DNA from: Fallopia convolvulus
Taxonomy: Eukaryota > Streptophyta > Magnoliopsida > Caryophyllales > Polygonaceae
Assembly: GCA_964016875.1 (NCBI GenBank)
Contig: OZ024719.1
Span: 72,487,224-72,551,223 of the forward strand
Reading direction: 5' to 3'
DNA: 64,000 nucleotides
In this document: piece after piece, positions 32,666 through 44,203 of the stretch
Numbering within the stretch: the first letter of the stretch is position 1
How the letters are laid out: the number at the start of each line of letters is the position of its first letter
Translations under genes and position numbers: made by a program
Notes under the pieces: model-generated
Seen by the model: the letters and a program-made list of their open reading frames with translations, nothing else
What the model was told of the DNA's origin: nothing
Database searches by the model: none

Positions 32666-33671
32666 TAAACAATTGTAATAACTCATTTGAGAAAGTATCA
32701 GATCAAAGAAAATGAATCTGGAAGAGCAAAGTTGTATATTGAAATTGTATCTTGCATCAGAAGTGTCTAGCTATCTACCAGCAGATTTGAAAATTAACAG
32801 TTAAATTTGTATGCACACAGCACACACACACTTGTGAGCAAAATTCCTAGAGAAACAAAGAAGAAACAAAGCTTTCCAATTATTAAGTAAAAGAAATAGT
32901 CTTTAATGTATAATATGAATAGATCTGTATTCTAAATATGAGAAAATGATTACTGACAAATAACAGGGAGTATCAGATAGATTTTGTTCTAGAATATCAA
33001 CTTTTGTGTGTGTCAAAGATAAATGTTAAAATGTGTCTTAATTAACTTTGATCATATGTTTACAAATAGTGTTTGATATAGAGAATGATAAAGATATGAG
33101 ATTTCTTATATTACATATCAAGTTCAGGAATTGCAAATAATCTTCCATGTTATCCTGTGTCACTGTTTCAACATTTTTACACTAATGAAACAAAATGCTT
33201 GGCCTTCTCAGTTTCTGATTCAGCAAAAATTTGTTGAAATAGCAGACTGTCATCACAATGCTTCATGTTCAGGAGAAATTTCAGAGTTGATACACCAGTT
33301 ATCTATTGCTTACAACTTAAGGGAGCATTGACTTGAAATTTTTTTACATAACAGAAGATACCAAAATCGATATTTTCAGAGAATTAAGCTGTAACAGACA
33401 AACAAAAATCTGTTTATGGTCCACCCTTGTTGTGGCAAATTCCATAGCTCTAAATTCACATGGCAAACACCACTCATCACAGAAGAACGTACATTATGCA
33501 CAATGTGATTATAATGCTATGATAGTAATCAGTGAGGGCATCAGGCATATTTGACATAAGCAATCCACAAGCTGCCCTTATTATTACAGCATGATGAATG
33601 ATGTATACCATAACATATAAAGTTAGATCAGTTTAAACCTCAAAAGCAATGAAAAATTCATTACCTCGTTT
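32666..33671. other. intergenic, no gene recognised
   Basis: AT-rich DNA between the YSL gene and the LTR element. 33030-33110 is a partial third copy of the dispersed repeat seen at 11066 and 16500. 33119-33172 (AAGTTCAGGAATTGCAAATA...) is nearly repeated at 35807-35852. Short open frames here show no family features. Confidence 0.5.
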
Positions 33672-33676
33672 GATTG

Positions 33677-33914
33677 TGTTATGCCCCTAAAACATAATCA
33701 AAGAAGTTGATAGAAAGGAAGAAAAATTAATGAAGGAGAAGGAGAAGTTTAAGGAAAAGAGACAGATTGAAGAAGAAGAAGATAGAATCTTTATTCAATT
33801 TCTGGATAATTCCCAGGTAAGTGTACAATAGCCTCTTATAAGCTTTTGCCTCTAATTACAAAAGCACCCTCAACTCTTCATATTTACACAAAAATAGTTC
33901 TATATCCAAGGACA
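33677..33914 (-). repeat. 3' LTR
   Basis: 238 bp, bounded by TGTTATG... and ...AAGGACA (plus-strand view). It aligns with 35449-35639 through AATCAAAGAAG, TTCAATTTCTGGATAATTCC and TTATAAGCTTTTGCCT. A ~20-bp segment (CAGGTAAGTGTACAATAG) is present only here. Confidence 0.85.
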
Positions 33915-35448
33915 TTCCCTTCCCCTTAGACTAACCTTGTCCTCAAGGTTATAGCTCAGTACACATTCTAAGGAACTTGTAACCACCTGCACTTTAGAAT
34001 GCAATTAACAAATTATACATGTGCTACCAACAGATCACTTGCAGCCCTTCACTTTAATCCACACTTTTCTGGAGACTTCAACTTTGAAGTAAGCACAATC
34101 TGTCACTAGCAGCTACTTGGTCAACAAATTGAGATGATGCTGTCACTAAATCAGCAATATTGAACTATAGTCTGAACTGGAAGCCATGTAAACCTCTCAG
34201 AGAATTTTGGTGACCTAAATCCTAAAATCAGCAGCACGAGTGTAGAACCATTTAGCTACTGATTTAGAAGCAAGTGTAGAACAAGGTTAGCCCCAGTTGA
34301 GCAATTCCAGTAGCACTTACAACCCCTCATTCATATCTTGTCAAATACTTCCTCCGTGATAGTGGCTGAAATTCTTCCTCAAAATATGACACTAAAAGCA
34401 ACTTATGTAAGAAAATCAGCAGCTAGCCCGACTTGCATCCGAAAATTAATCAAGTAGCATATCCCACCACCAAGTAGCCACCAATTGTTTACATAAGCTG
34501 AAATTGTTTACAAAAATTCCCACTCGAACATTAACAATTCAGCCATGAATATGCAACATATCCAGCAACCAGCAATTAGAACAGCTTGCAGTCTAGTTTA
34601 TGGCATATTCCCAGATCAAAAACTAACCCTTTGATCTTAATTGAGTCAAGGAAACCAAACTCAGTAATAGAATGAGCAAAAACTCGTGACCCATCCTCCA
34701 AAAATCCAACAACCACATCAGAAATTTGAGCTAACAACTGCACAAAGTCAACCCCAACACTATTTTATTGAAGTTTCCACCTGGATCAAAGACTTGTGTA
34801 ACTGAAGAGTATTTCAAAATCTTCAAATAAGATAACAGTGAGTTGCATACCCTCGACTCTTGTCAATTTCAAGGTCCCAAGCTTCACCCACGACAGTCAT
34901 CTTCTCTAATTTCCTTGTCGTTGGACCAAAGCTTGCCCTCGTGTGACCCTCAATCTCGCTCATCATCCAAAGAGGCTCATTGAACACCACACAACTTGAC
35001 AACTCAGGTTCAAGGCAGACTTGTAAGTCCGGCATTTCATCGAACACCCGGCGTGCAACCAAATCCGAGGGTTCCATTCCAACATTTGGGTCATTCTCTA
35101 TCTTGATCTTCACATTCACCCCTACTAAAAATCTGGACGTCCTTCAGAAAAGACTCAATTAATGCTTCAAGGGATGACTCCTTGTTTTTGAAGCAAACTT
35201 TGGAATGAAACTCACTCTCAGGACTCAGAATCTCAATCTCCTCCAAAACCCCACATCTAGAAAATACCTTATCCAATTCGCGACAAGAAATTGCATATTT
35301 CATAAAATGAATTTCTGACGAATAATGTACGATCTTGTACCTGACTGTCAATTAAATCCGAAATATGGAATCTGGTAATGTCTTCATCCACCGCCACTGA
35401 TCGAAGATCAGAAATTTCTGGAAACGTCTCCGGTTCAAGTTCTTTGGG

Positions 35449-35639
35449 TGTTTGGACGAATCAAAGAATTTGATAGAAATGAACAAGAATTAATGAAGAA
35501 GAAGGATAGAAGAAGAAGAAGATAGAATCATTATTCAATTTCTGGATAATTCCCTCTTATAAGCTTTTGCCTATAATTACAAAAGCGCCCTCAACTCTTC
35601 ATATTCACACAAAACCACTTCTATTTCCAGAACATGACA
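35449..35639 (-). repeat. 5' LTR
   Basis: 191 bp, from TGTTTGG to ATGACA (plus-strand view). It differs from the 3' LTR by several indels and many substitutions, so the insertion is not recent. Confidence 0.85.
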
Positions 35640-35644
35640 GATTG

Positions 35645-36502
35645 TAGCAGCGAATTTAATTTTGTGAACTAGCTAGTGCTCTTCGATGACAGAAGAAGCT
35701 TTAAGTAGGAAAATTAAACTTAAGAGACCAATTTAAAGGATTGTTTAACATTAAGCTCGCAATATTAAACATCACAATGAGACAACCCTGCACATATGGA
35801 GATAAGTTCAGGAATTACAATAATTTTTCCATGTTATCGTGTCATTGTTTCAACATAATACTTCCAGTTTGAAAATTTTGATTCCAATTTTCAAGTAATG
35901 AAACATGCTTCTAAATGTTGAGATTAGCTTATTCAGTCAACGGTCAACGGTCAACCATTGGTCAACCTAAATGGAGTGGGTTCCACTTTTTAGTTGAGTT
36001 GATAATGGAGACATGTCAGTGCAAGTTCTCACACGCATCAGCACGCACCTCTGTCAAATTGTCAGCGTCTAATTAGGTTTCATTTACATGATTTTCTCAA
36101 CCCAACTTTGCTTTCTCAATTAGTAATTCAGTTCATTTTGATGATTACATTGAGGCATTATCTTAATTTATGTGTATATATTTAGCCAACGCATACGCCA
36201 TAATTAACTTAAATTAGACCGCGGTAACAGAGAAGACTTTGAGGGAGTGTCCCGTTCTTTTCTTTCTATTTATTCTTAGTTTTTTCGTTATTCTTATCGT
36301 TTGCTTGATTTTTTAGCGGACTTTTTCACTCGCGTTTTCTTTCACCTTCTAGCTTTTTACTTTGGGCCCTCTTTAGATACCTCTAGACGTCAAATCGGGA
36401 TAAGGTCGCATACATCTCGACCCCCCAAATCTCATATATACCGAATTTCATCTGGGTAGATGTTTTTGTTGTTGTTGATAATTATGTGTAATGAGTTATA
36501 TG
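35645..36502. other. intergenic with SINE/RTE-like 3' end
   Basis: 36380-36476 reads AAGGTCGCATACATCTCGAC CCCCC... to TTCATCTGGGTAGATGTTTT TGTTGTTGTTG. This is a diverged form of the 3' end shared by plant Au/TS-type SINEs and RTE LINEs. Nothing else is recognised. Confidence 0.5.
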
Positions 36503-36817
36503 TAGAGTTGTTCAACTTGACCTTATCCTACCCAAAATTTAAGAGTTGAAATTCAACATCAAAAAGACCCAAATTCAATCGGGTTTAAATCCGAAACCGA
36601 TTAATTAACCCGATTTGTTCCATTTACGGAATAAATAAATTTATTCTAAATATTATTTTAGTAATAATGAAAATTCAACATTCTTGAATCGCTGAATTTA
36701 TCCGACCCTTCTAAAAATTCACAATGACTTAACCTGTGCCTGAAACTTTTCGAACACTATCTAACCCAGACTCAAAATGACCCGTCTCAAACCCGCCTCG
36801 ATCGATTGACAAGTCTA
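36503..36817. mobile_element. hAT-like MITE
   Basis: Left end TAGAGTTGTTCAACTTGACC; right end, inverted, TAGACTTGTCAATCGATCG. Flanks GTTATATG (36495-36502) and GTTATAAG (36818-36825) match at 7 of 8 bases. Confidence 0.7.
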
Positions 36818-36825
36818 GTTATAAG

Positions 36826-38435
36826 CGAGCGCGGATTTTTCAAGATTGAAAGTGTTAAAAAAGGATTAAATTAAAATTATTTACATTATGTAACGTGTTT
36901 GGTGTCAGCCAATTCCCAAGGGATCCAACCCACATACATATTAAATGCGTATTTTAAAATTTCGATTGAATAGATATTTGCCAAATTTCCATCTTCCGGA
37001 AGTTATTATTGTGAATTGTGATGGAAAGTTCAGCCAAACTTTAATTGCGTGGTTGCTGTTATTTAATAAATCGATCAGATTTATCGGAAGAAGGAAATTA
37101 GATGTGATTTGAATTCGTTAGAATTTACTACTCCTATTATTTTATTTTATTAGAACTTTTAGAAAATGGATTTTTAATTGTGTGAGAATACTAAATTTAG
37201 TAAATTTGAATATTTGATAGTTGATAGTTGATTGTTTGTTAATTTTAATTTTTTAAGAGGGTTCACCAATTTTAATTTAGAAAATAATTTTTAAAATTAG
37301 TATTTTTATTCTGCGTTTATGGAACCGGACCCAAAAAAAATCATTGGAAAATAAATTAATTCATTAATCAAATCTAAAAACCAATCTCACCGGTGGGACT
37401 AAACTAGACAATTTATTTTACAAAACCAACTTAAGATTTGATCACTTTGTCGTATTTAAACTACGGTATGTGGTTTAGAATGTGTCATCCATATGATATG
37501 AATTGAAGATTCCAATTAATTATAAGAGCTAATAGAACTAAGTTAATCCCTCCGATTAACTTACTGACTTTAATTAAATCGGAGGGATTAACAAAGATGG
37601 ACAGATCGTTTTTCACTTAGAAAAATAAGAGCTAGTATATAATTAAGAGTAAGTTAATATTTGAAATCGGTTCTCAATCTCTCATGGAATAACCGCATGT
37701 GAGAATTAAGAACTCAAGATGGTTGAATTTTGAAGAAGTTTAGGGTTTGGATAAATACATCATTTAATCGGAAAATTTTGGGCGACTGAATTTTATTTTA
37801 AAAAAGACGTGAATTTTATTATTATATGACAATATGTTAGGATTCAGTGTGTGTGATCTTATAAATAAGATAAAATCTTATAACTAAGTATCTTGATATA
37901 ATAACTGAATATGTATAACTTTTTTAACTAAGCGTGCATGAACTTTTTGGCCAAGTTTGCATGATCATGTAATTATGTATGCATGACTTTATATTTTTTT
38001 TTATTAGTTAAAGATTTAGTTTATTTTTTCGAACAAGTCCGATAACCAAAAGAAAAATGTAAACAAAAAGAAAACGAATATGTCATGACACTAACATAAA
38101 CTTGATTCGTTGACGTTTTTGTAGCGGAAAATCAAACTGACCCTAAGTGTGTATGATCATTAAGATCATGTACACTAAATTTCGGTATAAGGTATGCATT
38201 CATTTGTAAAACATACTTAGTCGCCCATTTATTTGTACATACGTAATTATAATATAACTCATATACACTCAATTATATTATCATGTACACTTAAAGTAGA
38301 TACTTTTTACACATGAGAGAAGTTAGATTCTGGTCATATTTCAAGTACGATGTATAGTTTAGTGACTTAATGACCACCTCAATCTTGACCAACGATACTT
38401 CCATCTTACATACGCATTATTGAAAATCCAAATTA
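36826..38435. other. intergenic, no gene recognised
   Basis: AT-rich sequence with no convincing frame, RNA gene or mobile element on either strand. Confidence 0.5.
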
Positions 38436-38645
38436 AACTTCTTCTCATCAGAAAGTTGCAAAATTATAAAGTTGTAAACTTCTTTCCAAATTGATATTGG
38501 GAGGGTCTTCTCCAAAATGGAGCCACGAAGTACCCGATCCGGATGTAGAGCGGTGTCTGACCGATCGAACCGGGCGAGCCAAAAGGCAAGACCAAAAACA
38601 AAAAAAAAAAAACTTCTTCTCATCAGAAAGTTGCAAAATTATAAA
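38436..38645 (+). mobile_element. SINE-like retroposon with 35-bp target duplication
   Basis: A 35-bp perfect direct repeat (38436-38470 and 38611-38645, starting AACTTCTTCTCATCAG) flanks a ~140-bp insert. The insert ends GGCAAGACCAAAAACAAAAA... (A-rich tail). It carries GATCGAACC, an exact Pol III B-box match (GWTCRANNC), in its 3' half, with an A-box-like TGGAGCCACGAAG or TAGAGCGGTG upstream. A short tRNA-type insert, A-tail and long duplication are the marks of a SINE. Minus-strand frames here are shadows. Confidence 0.75.
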
Positions 38646-38687
38646 TTTGTTTGATTGATTGATTATAATGCAACTTCTTATTTCACT

Positions 38688-39206
38688 TAGGGTTGTTTAT
38701 TGGTTCGAATAATTTGTTTTTTACCTGAAAACCGAACCGAACTAAACCGAATCGATCCAAGGTACTTCGGTTCGGTTCTCGGTTCAAGATTTTGGCTAGT
38801 TTATTTTTCGGTTTGGCTCTTGGTTTGGTTCAGGTAAATCGAACTATTTTAATATAAAAATTAAAAAATCCCCTTTTTATGCCTTACCCACTTAAGGATG
38901 TAACCTTAAATCCCAGTTTACAAGTTTTGTATTGTTTTGTTTATCATTTTGTAGGTTTAAGTTCGAATGGTTTGAATGATTTTAGTTCAAAATGATAAAA
39001 ATATCATCTATTCGTTCGGTTCGGATAAAAATTGGTTCGGTTCTAGTTTGATTTAGGGTGTTATGTTCGGTTCGGTTTGGTTCATGTACATGAACCAAAC
39101 CGAACAAAAACAGAACCGAATTTCTTTGATTCGATTCTCGGTTTCAAAAATTCTGAAATTCAGTTTTCCTTTTTTCGGTTCAATTTTGAACCGATGAACA
39201 ACCCTA
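38688..39206. mobile_element. hAT-like MITE with good inverted ends
   Basis: Left end TAGGGTTGTTTATTGGTTCG; right end, inverted, TAGGGTTGTTCATCGGTTCA. Flanks ATTTCACT (38680-38687) and ACTTCACT (39207-39214) match at 7 of 8 bases. The core is rich in CGGTTCGGTT and its inverse, so the element folds back on itself. Confidence 0.8.
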
Positions 39207-39457
39207 ACTTCACTCACCACTCACATCGAGCTACACTGAACTTTATCAACATGTTATGAGTTTTTTTTTTTAACCAAATCCAAGTATAATTGTAGGACGA
39301 GGTAAAAAAAACAAAACGAAAGTAAAAATGAGAGGATTGCACATGGGTAGATTGATAAACATGATGGACACCTCATTCCAAAATCAAAATCAAAGCTTTC
39401 TCTCTATTTATTTATTTATTTATAAATTTGCCTATGCAATTGTAATGATAGGGCAAT

Positions 39458-39680
39458 ATTGTGTTAATGGGAAATATGAGCTAGTTTTGTACTATACTAG
39501 GAAAGTGTATAAGAGCCCCACCGTACTCAGTGTGTGGATCATCTATTGAATGAATGACATAATCCCATTCCTTCCTCTCTACTCTCTAAATCTCTATCTT
39601 CTTCCTTTCCCTAATCTCTCCTTTTCCTTTATCAATTTCTTCTCTATTCTGTTTGATCCAAGTCGGATCCTAACATAACA
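39458..39680. mobile_element. possible solo LTR
   Basis: A ~220-bp segment ends GGATCCTAACATAACA and is flanked by GCAAT on both sides (39453-39457, 39681-39685). The second half is CT-rich (CTCTCTACTCTCTAAATCTC), as in Copia LTRs. The left end is not a clean TG, so the boundaries are doubtful. Confidence 0.35.
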
Positions 39681-39689
39681 GCAATTTTG

Positions 39690-41150
39690 AAAGCTCCTCG
39701 AATCAATCCTATTGGAGCAAATCACGCCACCTCCCCCTCATGGGCCCCACCTCTTTTATGAAGTCATTTCTTTTGTTTTGTTGAATTCCTGCGTTTCGAG
39801 AGGGGAAGGATTATTTTATTTTAAACTAAAATTTGCTTTCGTAATGCGATAGGCTTCTGTTTGCCCACGATACTAGCGAATATCCATCACTCTTTGGCCT
39901 CTTGCCATATTGGTTGCTTTTTTTTATAATTAAAATAGGGAATATTTATATACTTTTTTCTTATAAAATATCATATTTTGTAAAAATCCTTCTAAAATAT
40001 CATATTATTAAATTTTTAAATTTTAATTTGCCAGTTTAAAATCTAGAAAATTAATATACTTTTGATAAAGCCTGGTAGATTAATAAGTTGAATAAATTAA
40101 AAATCGTACATGTAAATAATTTTAACCCCATGCCACATCTTTCATTTGCGATACTAACAACAACTTTGAATGATGATAAAAAACAGAGTATTTTGAGACA
40201 AGATTTGGGAGTTATTAAAACAAGTAACATAATACCATAAAGATTTTATAAAATAATAGAGAATTGTTAATAAAAATGTAGATTATATTCATGAGCTATA
40301 TATATACCTTATTAATTATTAGCTGAAACAGACTAAGAAATAAAATTTTGAATAAACTGGATTGACCATTATATGTTAGTGTTATTTTATAAAAAAAAAA
40401 ATAATAAAAAAAAAATTCACTAATTTTTTGGGGATGGCCTCATCAAATCTCAATCCATCGTCGTGTCTACTTTTTTTTAATCTCTTGCTCGGTTCGATAC
40501 GTCCAAACCGGTATTACAGAGGCCTATTGCGAGGGCGACCCTTTTTTTTATACACGCCGTTAAGAACATTCGAACTTTTAACTTCCTGAACAAACGCTTA
40601 AAAAATCTAACACCTCATTCTACTTATTGGTATCCTTATATCTACTTATTAGTATTAGGATTTGATAGGTCATCGTTTGTTGATTATAATCACTTGTTGC
40701 ATAAACAAAACTTATGACAAAAGCAAACACAAGAGTATATAATTGAACACGCCTAATGTTTAATTTTAAATGTTTATAAAGGTCGTGGGTTCGTGGCAAA
40801 CTTTTTTGTTACTCAACTTTACAAATCTTCTTCATTGGTTGAGCTAATGCTTTGAAATTCTATTTTGCAAAACCTCTTAGTTAAAATATCAAACTTCTTT
40901 CAAGTTTCTACCAAAAAAAAACTTCTTTCGAGTCAAGACTTTAATTTTTAAAATATCTAAAATTCAGAAATGATTTTCCGTAACTTGTACTTTATATATA
41001 TGAACATCATCAAACAAAGAAATACAAAAATTGTTCAACATGAGATTAACAAATAAAATAGTTTTTTCCCCAAAAATATTATTAACCCACATCCCGATCC
41101 GTTTAATACATATAAAGATACATAAATCGAGTCCTAATGTCCCATAAATA
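39690..41150. other. intergenic, no gene recognised
   Basis: AT-rich DNA. The only structure seen is the micro retro-insertion at 40891-40933. Confidence 0.5.
40891..40933 (+). mobile_element. micro retro-insertion (13 bp between 15-bp direct repeats)
   Basis: AAACTTCTTTCAAGT (40891-40905) and AAACTTCTTTCGAGT (40919-40933) flank TTCTACCAAAAAA, the same 3'-end sequence as at 19087 and 21878 but in the opposite orientation. Confidence 0.6.
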
Positions 41151-41151
41151 T

Positions 41152-41735
41152 AGGGTTGTAATCGAATTGAGTCGAGTCTTGAGTTGCTCCAGCTTGGCTC
41201 GGTTAAAAATAAACTAGCTCGAGTTCAAACGTGAGCTTGATTCGAGCTTAAAATCTTATTTGAGCTTGGTTTATTTAAATGTTCATCGAGCTTGAACTTG
41301 CTCGCGAATCTCTCATTTAGTTTCTTCAAGGGACAAATTTATGTACAACCCGTTTACTTGATCAATTATACAAGCAAATAAAACTAAAATTTAAACTATA
41401 TGATTTAAAAAACACCACCAAAACCATGTAATTCAACATAAATTATATATTGCATATAACATATATTTTATAGCTTATTCATGAACGTATAATCAAGTTT
41501 TTTACGAGTATATAATCGAACTTGCTCACGAGCATATAATCGAGTTTGCTTATGAGCAAACGAGCCGATTTATTTTGTAATCAAAATAAGTTCATTTATC
41601 TTTCGAGCCTTCAAAATTGCGTTCAAGCTCAGTTCATTACTTCATTTATAAACTAAGCCGAACACGAACAAAATTTAATAAAACCGAACACCAAATTTTT
41701 TACGAACGACTGTGTTTATTTGCATGATCCAACCC
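41152..41735. mobile_element. TIR-type element with GAGCTTG/CAAGCTC arms, probable
   Basis: Starts TAGGGTTGTAATCGAATTGA and is full of GAGCTTG, CTCGAG and GAGCATATAATCGAG units with inverted partners. The right end near GTGTTTATTTGCATGATCC is only weakly inverted, and the target duplication was not found. Confidence 0.45.
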
Positions 41736-42210
41736 GATATCCACAAATTACGGGTTGAATCGGTACGGGAATAACCCGACTCGTTGAGTAGAGTTCCACT
41801 CAAGAGTGGCATGCACGATAATTAAATTGTAAAACAAGGGGTCAAATCGAATACGCGTGGCATGTTCCGATGTAGACACGTGTCAAGACAGCGGACAACA
41901 CAAGGTTAACAGAGTAAAAGCAGTATGCCTTCTTGTCTCTTTTTTTGGCAGCTTATGTAAAACACACCCCATTCATTAATATTTTACCCCTAATCATTTT
42001 TACTTTTTACTCTTTTTTTTATTTACCTCAAGCACATCTGCACCTCAACCACGAAGGTGAAAAATGAAATAAATGAATGCACTCACATTGAATGTGATAA
42101 TCGATATGTGAAGCCATCATTTAATCATACTTTTGGAAGAATTATTTACAAGAGCCACTAATTCTATAGCTTATTTTTTACTTCAACATAATGAAAAGCA
42201 AGTATGGCTA

Positions 42211-42293
42211 AGATACTAGTACAAATAGCAAGACCAAAAAAAGATACTAGTACAAATAGCAAGACCAAAAAAAACAAGATACTAGTACAAATA
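42211..42293 (+). mobile_element. double micro retro-insertion / tandem repeat x3
   Basis: AGATACTAGTACAAATAG occurs at 42211-42228, 42242-42259 and (17 bp) 42277-42293. The spacers are CAAGACCAAAAAA and CAAGACCAAAAAAAACA. The spacer equals the 3' end of the SINE at 38471-38610 (CAAGACCAAAAAC). Confidence 0.65.
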
Positions 42294-42299
42294 TTTGTT

Positions 42300-43380
42300 G
42301 GTTTGACCCTAAAAAATATATTTGTTGACGTGTTTCCTTGAATATTTTAGTATCAAATAATTAAAATTTAATCACATATTATTAATTTAAAGGTTTTTAT
42401 AAAGACTTTTTAACTAAATAATTATATTTTAATCTTAGCTTTGCTAGATGAAAACTCAGTTAGATTAGTTGATACATGTAAATGGGTACAAAATAAATTA
42501 AATCTTTTATCTCTTTGATATTTCTAAATTAATTATTGTTTTCATTTCTATTTACTAAAAGTCAAGAAATGAAAACAAATTAAAATATCTAAAATAGGAG
42601 TATAGTATATGGGCAATAAAATATCTAAATTAATTAATTTTATTTTGTCCACATATGTCCTATGTTAGATTATTATTTCGGTCCATTTAATCGGGCGAAA
42701 AATCAAATCTCATATTATTTCCTTTCATCTAATTTAATCGATTCATATGTGTTACGGTTAGTTTACGAATTCGGATTTCTTACCTTCGATGGTCCCTCGA
42801 TTAAAAAAGGAACCGTATATCATTTTTTCCCCAATTAATTTCTAATAATTTATTTTTAATTTATTTTTCGTCGGATTCCAAATATGGCGTAAACTCGATT
42901 CAATTTCTTTTCGATTTTGGCAAAACATGAATTAATTACTCCCTCTGTTCCATTTTGATTGTCCAATAGTACAAAAAAAACACATATTAATAAAAGGTAA
43001 AAATTATATTGAGAAAGTAAAAAGGTAAGAGAGAGAATAGAATTAAATTAATTTTGTGTTAAATCAACCAATAGAATTAAAGAGAGGAGTATTGGAATTT
43101 GAAATTGTATTGAGGTTTGCAAAAATTGAACAAATATTTTGGGACAAAAAAAAGTAGTTTTGGACAAACTTAGTAGAACGGAGAAAGTAATACGTTTCCT
43201 ACCTTCAATAAAAAAAATAATTTCGTTTTTGCCTCAATTTTGTCCCCTTCTTTATTTTTTCTTACTATTGCTTTTCACATTTTTCCGCCATCAATTTTCC
43301 TTTTTGCCATTTTCCTTCCTCCCTTTCTCTTTTCCCTTTCTCCCACTCACTCCCAATCCCTCAGGCGGCTTCCTGGATTA
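42300..43380. other. intergenic, AT-rich; AHL promoter and leader at the right end
   Basis: No gene is seen. 43260-43385 is a CT-rich leader; ATTACCG|GTAAGT at 43384 is a good donor for a 5'UTR intron that probably ends TTATTGCAG at about 44125, before the AHL start codon. Confidence 0.5.
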
Positions 43381-44203
43381 CCGGTAAGTGGTTTTCCGGC
43401 CACCTGAAAGCCGCTTACTAGGGCCCCTCCAAGCTCTTACAGACGCCTGAGTACAAGGAGATCTGTTTTGGTCTATGGAAAAGCAAAGTCCTTTGAAGTG
43501 GATGCTTGTCTTTAGTGCAGATTTGTCGGTTTAATCGTCCAGACGACGTCGTTTCGTGCCCTGTTCGTTTTTTTTTCGTCTTCTCTGATTTACTGTTGCT
43601 GAAGCTCTGTGAATTGCGTACAGGTTTAGAACTCTTTTTTTACTTGCACCTTCCAAGTTTCTTACTTTTTCAGTTCACTGGTAAAAAAACCATTGATCTA
43701 TCTGGGTCATGTGTATTAATCACTTTCTGGGATGATTAGTTCTTATCTTCATTTTGTTATTATTTTGCTAGATAGTTGTAATTATTATGCAATTTGTTAT
43801 GGGGCTGAAATTAGGAGATATTTGAGTTAGGTTAATCTTGGGGCAAGTTTTATGAACTCAAATCAGTCTAATTGAACTTCATTTGAAATGGGTTTTGTGA
43901 TTAGACAACTTTCAATCATTGATCTTGTGAATCATCTCACATTAAGCTGCATGCACTACAAAAAATGCTGAATTTGACACTAATAGCTTGGAAATAGTGT
44001 AATCATCTCTTGTACATTACTTAAAGTTCTAGTCTTTACTCATAAAACAATGATAAATTTGGTGAAGAAAGTAGACATTGTGATTGTAGTTTACTGAGAT
44101 CATGGTTTATGCATCTTATTGCAGAAAAATAGGCATTTAGTTGTGGATTTTAGGCTTATCATCAAGACATAGGTGCAAGATTGATTACTTGCAAAAATTG
44201 CAA

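Larger units (their letters stand above)
33677..35639 (-). mobile_element. small non-autonomous LTR retrotransposon
   Basis: A 1963-bp element with TG...CA direct repeats at both ends and a perfect 5-bp target duplication GATTG (33672-33676 and 35640-35644). On the minus strand the purine tract AAGGGGAAGGGAA sits directly before the 3' LTR, preceded by CCTTGAGGACAAGG, a motif seen before the 3' LTR of many plant Ty3-type elements. The 1.5-kb interior has no protease, RT or integrase. It contains collinear but shifted frames, such as TFPEISDLRSVAVDEDITRF, TLFVRNSFYEICNF, CGVLEEIEILSPESEFHSKV and MSEIEGHTRASFGPTTRKLE, which may be gag remnants or a captured host fragment. The primer-binding site is not recognisable (it does not begin TGG). 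The element would need help from an autonomous relative. Confidence 0.85.

Noticed and set aside
33131..33554. Plus-strand frames of 66 and 73 residues
   Set aside because: No family features; part of this DNA is repeated beyond the LTR element and is non-coding there.
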